From contig CANTUV010000072.1 of the NCBI GenBank assembly GCA_947685225.1, positions 3,534,001 to 3,598,000 of the forward strand: a DNA stretch of 64,000 nt, in the 5' to 3' direction. Position 1 is the stretch's first letter, and every line of letters starts with the position of its first letter. The position numbers and the translations under genes were made by a program. This document shows positions 57,198 through 64,000 of this stretch, in pieces. Below the pieces are notes generated by a model. That model saw nothing but the letters and a program-made list of their open reading frames with translations. It did no database searches and was not told the DNA's origin. This stretch comes from Garcia nutans. Its lineage: Eukaryota; Streptophyta; Magnoliopsida; Malpighiales; Euphorbiaceae.

Positions 57198-58790
57198 TGC
57201 AAAAATTGTCAAAGGGAAGTGTTTGAATCTTCACTTTACCATTAAAGAAGCCTTCATATTGATTTGAAAAAGAAAAATAAACTATCCCATGTATTTCATA
57301 TGTTTGGGTTGAAATGGTTCCAAAGTGGCAGATTTCTGGACTCTTTTTGTGGCAATTGTTTGAGGTAGCAAATGAATGTATTTTTCAACGAAATTTTACG
57401 TGTAATTAGTCAACATATGAAATAAGTTTTCTGTAAAATTTCAGCGAAAAATAAGATCATTTACCTTGTCAAATGCATGACTGAAACGGACTGAAATTTT
57501 GATGAAAATCCAGATTTTACTATTCATTTGGTCATGCCATTTTGCGTTGCCGATTTTAAGTGCCGCGACACTATTCATTTGGTCAATTTGTGACTCTTTG
57601 AGGAATGCTTTGAAATGTTTGATATGTTTATTGTTGATGTTAAATATGTGAAAAAGGGTAATGTTTTGACTAAAGAATGTGGTGCGCGGCGTAAATGGCA
57701 AAGAGCAACGGAAATTAAAATAATTTCTCGAGTCATTCTAAAATGAAGTTTGAGACTTAAATTGAATCATTTTAATCTTTATGCTCTACTGGGTAGTTGG
57801 GAGTGGTGGATAAGGGTATGGTGCACTATACTAACTTATGCAGTACTGCCACTTATTGTGTTTGATACATCCCGGCGGTTACCTTCGGGTATAGGCCGTG
57901 GAGCGGAGATGTTGTGAAATTGTGATTGGAATGCTCCGGCGGTTACCTACGGGTATAGGTCATAGAGCGGAATTGGTTATAACCATGGTGGTGAGGGCCA
58001 CCTATGTTACAGTGGTGAGGGCCACTGCCTTATCGCTATGGTTCCCTATATGCCAGTAGAGCCTGAGCCAAAGTCCTGTTTTTCTAAAACTACGTACTGC
58101 AATATGAGTTTTAATTATGGTTTTCACAAGTGTTGAAAGTATATCTACACTGAATGGACAATAACTTCCATTGGTTTAATATTGATTGATTTTTTATTTA
58201 ATTATTTCCTTTTAGTTCAAATGCTTTCATGTTTACTTATATTTTCATCGGTAAAGTACCCACTGAGCGTCATTGCTCAGCGAGTTGAGTTTTCTTGACT
58301 CATAGGTTCGGAGTAGTAGATTTTGGTGATTAGCATCGAGCAGCACAACACAGCGCAGCACCTCAGAGTAGCCTTTCATTTCCTATATTATGAGTTAGCT
58401 AGTTGTGGCATGTATATGTATATATTTATATATATGATTGGGAAGTACTACGTTATATTGTACGTTAGTAGTATGTAATAATAATAAACCTCTACTTTAT
58501 TTTGTATTAGAAGTGTGAATTCTTCTTGCAGGTTGTAGTCGAGGGTATAAGGGGGATTCATTGGGAGTGTATTGAAACTTATTGTATTCTCATTGGTTTG
58601 TGTAAAAATGTTTTCAAAAATCAGAAAAACCAGTTTTGTCGACACTTGGGACCCAATTTCTAGGCTAACCTCTGGCAAAATTTCTGTAAAAATCAGAACT
58701 AAAATTTGACCAAGTAAAATTGGTAGCAACATTAGGTTAGTGTGGCGCCTCTACGCAGCTTACACATGTAGGCCGGGAAGGGGTGTTACA
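57198..58790 (+). repeat. 5' LTR of B1, right part
   Basis: Resumes after the right aaaca copy. It contains repeats ccggcggttacc...gggtatagg and gtggtgagggccac at 57870-58045, paired stem-loops at 58263-58301 (CTGAGC-n6-GCTCAG, then GAGTTGAG-tttt-CTTGACTC), and the LTR end gtgttaca at 58790. No gene. Confidence 0.9.
58263..58301 (+). ncRNA. Paired stem-loops in B-family LTR
   Basis: Two adjacent hairpins stand in the same order as in A LTRs. The second pairs over eight positions if two G-U pairs are allowed. Solo LTR B2 has the same pair at 34093-34130 with different but complementary stem bases. Function unknown. Confidence 0.55.
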
Positions 58791-58814
58791 ATTTTAGAAT
58801 CAGAGCTCAGGTTT
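58791..58814 (+). other. Primer binding site of B1
   Basis: attttagaatcagagctcag follows the LTR end; atcagagctc is the initiator-Met-type core. Confidence 0.7.
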
Positions 58815-59073
58815 AGCCGCTTCTGGGTAATCCAACATAGGAGGATGTACGTTTTATGTCGGGAGTGGCCATTACCGATGTAAAATGAGATATCCTATAG
58901 TAAATAGGAGATAAAAAGTAGGCATCATTCAGGAAGGAAATATAGGAAACTAAATAAGGGTATGTTTGCATATATTTGATTAAGTGTTTTGTCTTTATAT
59001 ACATGCCACATAGGGTTTAATAGTGCTGCTGAGTTGTGCTATTATTGACTGTGAGTTATGTGTTAGAATATAG

Positions 59074-60230
59074 ATGTCGTGAGAGTCCTCTCAAAGAGCC
59101 GTAGAGGAAGAAGTTGAATCTCGAGCGTCGCATACTATAGAGACGCATGTATCTGAAACCCCAGAGGCTGAGCAACCCCCAGCGGGAGCTCCTCTTCCGA
59201 ATGAGATGTTGCAATAGATGGCTGCAGCGCTGCGACAGATAGCGGGCGTTGCCCCAGCACCAGCGTTAGCGCCAGCACCCGCTCCTGCTATAGGAGGGGA
59301 AAGGAAACCCCTGATTGAAAAGATAAGAAAGTACGGGGCGAAGGAGTTTAGGGCCCGAAGGGATGATGATTCTTCTACAGTCGAGTATTGGCTGGAAGGA
59401 ACGGTACGAGCCATAGATCAGTTACAGTGTACTCCAGAGGAGCGAGTGGTATGTGCTACTTCCTTATTAGTGGAAGAAGCATATATATGGTGGGACACAG
59501 TTCAACAACGAGTTCCACCGGAACAGAGGACATGGGATTTCTTTGTGAATGAGTTCAAGAGGAAGTTTATATCGGAGGCATACCTAGATGCCAAGAAAAA
59601 GGAGTTTCTACAATTAAAGCAAGGTCACCGAATATGAGAGGGAATTTACTAGGCTGAGTAGGTATGCCAAGAAGACAATTGAAGACGAACATGATAGGTG
59701 TAAGCAATTCCAGGATGGTTTGAATAATGAGATTAGGATGCAGTTAATTGCTGCTAATATCAAGGAATTTTCTGAGTTGGTCACTAGGGCTCTGGAAGTA
59801 GAGCAATGTCAGAAGGATGAGCGAAATAGGAGACAGAGGGTAAGACCAAGAAGGGACACCCAGAGTTATTCAGAAAATTTCCAGCCATCAAGGAAATAGT
59901 TTAGAGAAGATAGTTCCATGGGAGGAAATCAGAGCAGGGTATCCAGTCAAAGGTCGATTCGGGGCGGCCCGAGTCAAGCTACCTTTGCAGCCAGTACTGG
60001 TGGGTTTGGGAGAGGACAAGGAAGAGGGCGTGGCCAAGGTGGAGGTAACTTTGCTCAGCCCGAAACTTTCGGAGGAAGTGAAAACAACCATCCACGCTGT
60101 GTTCAATGTGGGCGTAGGCATTCATGAAAATGTTGGGGCAAGGCCTGGGTATGTTTTATTTGTGGAGCGAAGGACCAGTTTAAACGAGAATGCCCCTTAA
60201 GACAGCAAAACACACTAGATAATACCGAAG
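59074..60230 (+). pseudogene. gag: gag of B1
   Basis: The ATG at 59074 is likely the old start, but codon 3 is TGA and TAG lies at 59215. The open piece 59218-59637 covers an Ala/Pro-rich stretch, EKIRKYGAKEFRAR, VEYWLEGTVRAID and FVNEFKRKFISEAYLDAKKKEF. A frameshift near 59630 is followed by VTEYEREFTRLSRYAKK in another frame, then a Gly/Arg-rich region. The knuckle CFICGAKDQFKREC has Gln where His is expected, and CVQCGRRHS is followed by a stop. It lies between the primer site and the protease, as expected for Gag. Confidence 0.88.
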
Positions 60231-60690
60231 GATCTCGAGCCATAGCTGGAAGGGAAAAGGGCAGAGGTAGAGGACAAAGCTCTTCACAAGTTCAATCCGA
60301 AATAAGGGACAGACCTGAAACTAGAGCTCCTACCAAGATGTATGCAATGAGGGCACGTGAAGAAGAGGAAGCCCCCAACGTCATAGCAGGTTAGCTATTT
60401 ATGTTTGGAATACCAATTTATGCTTTAATAGATCCAGGTTCTTCATACTTATATATATGTATGAAAAAAAAAACAAATGGATTTAGAAGTAGAACTTGAA
60501 ATAGATAGAGTGTTAGTTACAAATCCTTTGGGTAGTGAGATGGTTATTAGGAAGGTAATAAAGGATTGTCCGGTAGAAGTACACGGACACACTTTCATAG
60601 GTGATCTGTTTAAGTTGCCATTCCAGGAATTTGACGTAATACTTGGAATGGATTGGCTGACCAAACATAAGACATTAGTGGACTACAAAA
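60231..60690 (+). pseudogene. pol: pol of B1: protease remnant
   Basis: MYAMRAREEEEAPNVIAG is followed by a stop, then FGIPIYALIDPGSSYLY (active site), then VLVTNPLGSEMVIRKV, FKLPFQEFDVILGMDWLTKHK. A run of A near 60467 gives a frame change. At about 60690 the sequence jumps straight into RT, losing the protease-RT spacer and the RT N-terminus. Confidence 0.85.
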
Positions 60691-61222
60691 AAAATAAAGA
60701 TGGATCCCTAAGACTATGTGTAGATTATCGGCAGTTAAATAAGTTGACGATTAAGAATAAATACCCGCTACCCCGGATAGACGATTTATTTGATCAATTG
60801 AAAGGTGTGGGAGTTTTCTCAAAGATTGATCTGCGATCCGGCTATCATCAACTGAAGATTAAAGATGAAGATATACCAAAGACTACATTCAGAACCCGAT
60901 ATAGACATTATGAGTTTATCGTAATGCCTTTTGGGCTCACGAATGCACCTGCGGTATTCATGGATTGGATGAACTGGATTTTCCATCCTTATTTGGACCA
61001 GTTTGTCGTGGTATTCATCGATGACATACTGGTTTACTCAAAGAATGCAGAGGATCATGACCGACACTTGAGAATCGTGTTACAAACATTGAGGGAGAAG
61101 CAGTTATATGCCAAATTCAGCAAGTGTGAATTTTGGTTAGAAGAAGTGGCCTTTTTAGGACATATTGTATCGGCGGAAGGAATAAGAGTTGATTCTAAGA
61201 AGGTAGAAGCAGTATTGGATTT
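60691..61222 (+). pseudogene. pol: pol of B1: reverse transcriptase, shortened at both ends
   Basis: Part of the frame 60477-61463. RT begins at KDGSLRLCVDYRQLNK, about 140 codons later than expected from A1. IKNKYPLPRIDDLFDQL, FSKIDLRSGYHQL and the catalytic FIDDILVYS are intact. It breaks off in the thumb at VEAVLDLKECYWW. Confidence 0.88.
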
Positions 61223-62337
61223 GAAAGAATGCTATTGGTGGCCAGGGACCAAGAGAGATGTGGTAGATTATGTAGAGAAATGTTTAACCTGCCAACAAGT
61301 AAAGGCAGAACATCAACTACCCTCGGGACTTCTACAACCTATTACGATTCCAACATGGAAATGGGATTGCATAACTATAGATTTTGAGACGGGACTACCA
61401 ATGACAAGAGACAAACATGATGCAATATGGGTGATAGTAGACCAGCTAACTAAGTCAGCTTAATTCTTACCAGTAAGGATGAACTACTCCCTGGATAAGT
61501 TAGCAGACTTGTACATTAAAGAGATTGTACGACTTCATGGAGTTCCAACATCAATCATATCAGACAAAGATCCAAGCTTTACGTCGAACTTTTGGCAAAA
61601 GTTCCAAACAGCTTTGGGAACTCGAACGAACTAGAGTACGTCGTTTCATCCATGGACGGACGGACAGTCAGAGAGGGTAATCCAGATCTTGGAAGATATG
61701 TTAAAAGCGTGCATATTAGAATTCAAAGGTAGCTGGGAGAAGTACTTAAGTTTAATGGAGTTCGCTTACAACAACAGCTACTAGTCTAGCATACAGATGG
61801 CTCCTTATGAAGCACTATAAGGACGAAAATGCAGGACTCCAATTTGCTGGACGGAATTAAGCGAAGCAAAGATCTTGGGCCTGGAGATAGTTAAGGAGAC
61901 CAAGGAGAAAGTAGAAATTATCCGGGATAGGTTAAAAGCTGTGGTGGATAGACAAAAATCATATGCGGACCTGAAGAGAAGGGACATAGAATTCAATGTT
62001 GGTGATAAGGTATTTCTTAAGGTTTCACCATGGAAGAAAGTGCTAAGATTTAAACAAAAGGTTAACTAAGTTCAAGGTTATTGGGCCTTACAAAGTCATT
62101 GAACGTATAGGTCCAGTAGCTTATCGGCTAGCATTACCATCCGAGCTAGACAAGATACATAACATATTCCACGTGTCGATATTAAGACGGTATCGTTCGG
62201 ACCCATCACACATCGTAAAGACCCAGGATATTGAAGTTCAGCCTGATTTGACATATGAAGAAGAACCAGTGGAAATCTTGGCATGGGAAGTGAAAGAACT
62301 TCGGAATAAAATGATTCCATTAGTCAAAGTACTCTGA
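61223..62337 (+). pseudogene. pol: pol of B1: integrase and chromodomain; RNase H deleted
   Basis: Directly after the RT thumb comes the second half of the integrase zinc finger (KECYWWPGTKRDVVDYVEKCLTCQ). The whole RNase H and the first finger half are missing, yet the joint is in frame. The core Asp in TIDFETGLPM, Asp in SDKDPSFTS and Glu in SERVIQILEDML are visible. Stops lie at about 61461, 61633, 61783 and 61817, with a frame change near 62060. The chromodomain (EEEPVEILAWEVKELR) is truncated by TGA at about 62335. Confidence 0.88.
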
Positions 62338-62410
62338 AGAAACCACAAGGTGAAGGAAGAAATACCCATATTTGTTTCCACCTGATGGGCTTCGGGGCGA
62401 AGCCTAAATT

Positions 62411-62424
62411 AACGAGGGAGGAAC
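62411..62424 (+). other. Polypurine tract of B1
   Basis: aacgagggaggaac directly precedes the 3' LTR start TGTCACATCC. Confidence 0.75.
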
Positions 62425-63503
62425 TGTCACATCCGCCCACTATATTTATGTCTAGCAGTCATATGCTCAGCAAGAGAAAGGATCTGGAGAGGTCATCTCT
62501 GATGGTGGTTCCTAGAGAAGGTCGTAGGACCAAAGGGACCTAATTGTAAAAATGTAAAGTTTTGGGGAGGTGACTGTAATTTCAAAAAGTTTTGGGGAGG
62601 TAACTGTAATTTCCAAAAGTTGTACTGGAAGTTCTTAATAGTGCACATAACAGACTCCAAAGATGGAGAATAGAGAAAAATTGGGTCGCAATGACTAGTA
62701 ACGGTTTTTCCAGGAAACGCCCCGTTTGAGAGAAACGAAGACATGTAGACTAGGGCCATTTTGGTCATTACACATGAATCCAAAGTAGGAAATAAAAACA
62801 CGATTGAGTAGAGGATGTCGAGGGGTTGAATATGAAATGATCGTCAGTAGAAACGGAGCCCGGGCAAAACCCGAGCAAAGAAAGGACCTAAAGGGAATTT
62901 TGTAAAAAAGTCAAGGGCTTATTGGTAATTTTTCAAAATAGCTTGGAAACCTAAAATAGACCTTAAAAATAGAAAGTAGAGGTCAAGAGGATCAAAACCA
63001 TATGTAGTTTGCCTTGTGGAACTGTACGGTTTAAAAGTTACGACCGATTAATCACCGGAGGGTATTTTAGTCTTTTCACACCCTAGGCCATAAAAATTTC
63101 AGCACAAGGAGGTTGAGGGGCCAAAATATGATTAAAAGAAAGTTCAAGGGCTTGGGTTTTAAATAAATAAAATAAAGAGACATTTGGACCAATTAAAAGT
63201 GACCATTTAGCATTATAAAAAGAAGAAAAGAAAAAGATGTGGACAAATGGCCCTAAGGCATTTATCCAACCCAAAAGTGAGCATAATTTCCCTTATATAT
63301 ATATATCATGGCATGAAGAAAAAATCTCTCTCTCTCTCACCCATTCCAAATTTTCGGCCACCATAGGAAGAACACCAAAGGATTTCCAATTTTTGTCAAG
63401 TTTGATTTTCAAGGTAAGTTTTAAGGTTTTCAAGTATGTAGAATTCAATTCTAGTATCAATTTTAAGTATTTATATATCTATTGGAAGATTGGAAATTAG
63501 GAT
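62425..63503 (+). repeat. 3' LTR of B1, first 1.08 kb
   Basis: Nearly identical to 45829-46903 with scattered single-base differences. It is interrupted after aggat (63499-63503) by LTR B3; in the 5' LTR the sequence continues attcttatgg. Confidence 0.92.
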
Positions 63504-63811
63504 TGTAACACACCTTCCCAACCTACATATGTAAGCTGAGTAGAGGCGCCACACTAACCTAATGTTGCTACCAATTTTACTTAGTCAAATTTTAGTTCCG
63601 ATTTTTACAAAATTTTTGCCATAGTTTCGCCTAAAAATTGAGTCCCAAGTGTCGACAAAACCGGTTTTTTTCTTATTTTTAAAAACATTTTACACAAACC
63701 AATGCAAACAAAATCATTCTCAGTACACTCCCAATAAATCCCCCTTGTAACCTCAACTACAACCTGCAAAAAAGATTTACACTTCTAGTACAACATAAAA
63801 TAAAGGTTTTG
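63504..63811 (-). repeat. LTR B3 (3' end part), inserted in the B1 3' LTR
   Basis: On the plus strand it begins tgtaacacaccttccc and continues through gtgtcgacaaaacc and aatcccccttgtaacctc, matching the complement of the B1 5' LTR end (58520-58790). It is cut at 63811 by A6. Confidence 0.82.
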
Positions 63812-64000
63812 TGACAACCCCCATATTTAAATATTACACAGCGGAAGTTATAAAATATTTACATATTTACAAATTTATATACATCAAAACTCAAGTTTTA
63901 CAACACATAAAATTTATACATGATTGGCAAGTCTGCTCTGATCTTTAAGCTCCCAAAATGGATTCTTCAAGGTCTACTCTCACTAGGTCTTGATGAACTC
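63812..64000 (-). repeat. A-type LTR A6, start of an insertion running off the window
   Basis: Plus-strand tgacaacccccatatt, then cagcggaagttataaa, acatgattggcaag and gatctttaagctcc resemble the 3' ends of A LTRs (compare 11770-11880). The left target duplication would be ttttg (63807-63811). The remainder lies outside the window. Confidence 0.65.

Larger units (their letters stand above)
45829..63503 (+). mobile_element. Chromovirus B1, interrupted by A3 and cut at its 3' LTR by B3
   Basis: The 5' LTR (45829-47383 and 57198-58790, about 3.15 kb without A3) begins TGTCACATCCGCCC and ends GTGTTACA. Primer site, gag, a shortened pol, polypurine tract and the first 1.08 kb of the 3' LTR follow. 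The start of the 3' LTR is nearly identical to 45829-46900. The left target duplication would be gaaat (45824-45828); the right one is outside the window. Confidence 0.92.

Overview
The window is plant nuclear DNA, almost certainly from a eudicot with a repeat-rich genome, and it is built almost wholly of nested LTR retrotransposons. The evidence is AT-rich non-coding DNA, Ty3/gypsy pol genes of two plant lineages (chromodomain chromoviruses and the dual-RNase-H Tat lineage), initiator-Met-type primer binding sites, intron-containing plant mobile domain (PMD) genes, and kilobase-long LTRs. I see no tRNA, rRNA, CRISPR array or ordinary single-copy host gene. Every coding region I could follow is broken.

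Layout. (1) 1-6262 is the 3' part of chromovirus copy A1 (+), inserted in a shrunken older element D (-, 6263-7462), which itself cut off the end of a PMD pseudogene P1 (-, 7463-10169). (2) 10170-26470 is the 3' end, LTR and leader of a Tat-lineage element, Tat1 (+). Its LTR (11077-11492 plus 24252-25698) was split by a solo LTR A5 (-, 11493-24246, target duplication atttt), which was later split by a complete 10.0 kb element A2 (+, 12438-22437, target duplication atagg). (3) 26470-44627 is a second Tat element, Tat2 (-): leader, LTR, hairpin repeats, then two genes antisense to pol, namely PMD copy P2 (30499-38425) and a two-exon gene (38807-40019), then integrase, two RNase H domains, RT, a G-patch-like segment and the protease end. 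Intron 1 of P2 received solo LTR B2 (-, 30754-36374), and B2 received solo LTR A4 (+, 30877-33726, target duplication gagtc). (4) At 44628 the Tat2 protease is cut by an LTR of unknown family (X). X is cut at 45829 by chromovirus B1 (+), and B1's 5' LTR is cut by A3 (-, 47384-57192, target duplication aaaca). B1 continues to 63503, where its 3' LTR is cut by another LTR (B3, -), itself cut at 63812 by an A-type LTR (A6). Insertion order on the right is therefore Tat2, X, B1, A3.

How the parts relate. Families A and B are chromodomain elements with the usual order gag (CCHC knuckle), protease, RT, RNase H, integrase, chromodomain, polypurine tract, LTR. Their LTRs are 2.3-3.1 kb. They carry family-specific direct repeats, dyad-rich arrays, splice-donor-like sites, and a pair of adjacent stem-loops whose stems differ in sequence but keep pairing between families. 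Tat2 differs: two genes with their own TATA-like boxes read against pol from the 3' part of the element. One is a PMD protein, related to the host MAIN/MAIL1 family. Tat1 keeps a matching antisense PMD copy, so the window contains a mirror-image pair centred near 26.45 kb.

The most notable signals are the Tat2 antisense gene pair, the paired LTR stem-loops with covarying stems, the Tat 3' hairpin arrays with changing stems, and A3, whose LTRs are almost identical although its pol is thoroughly broken. All homology statements come from reading the sequence by eye; no database or alignment program was used.
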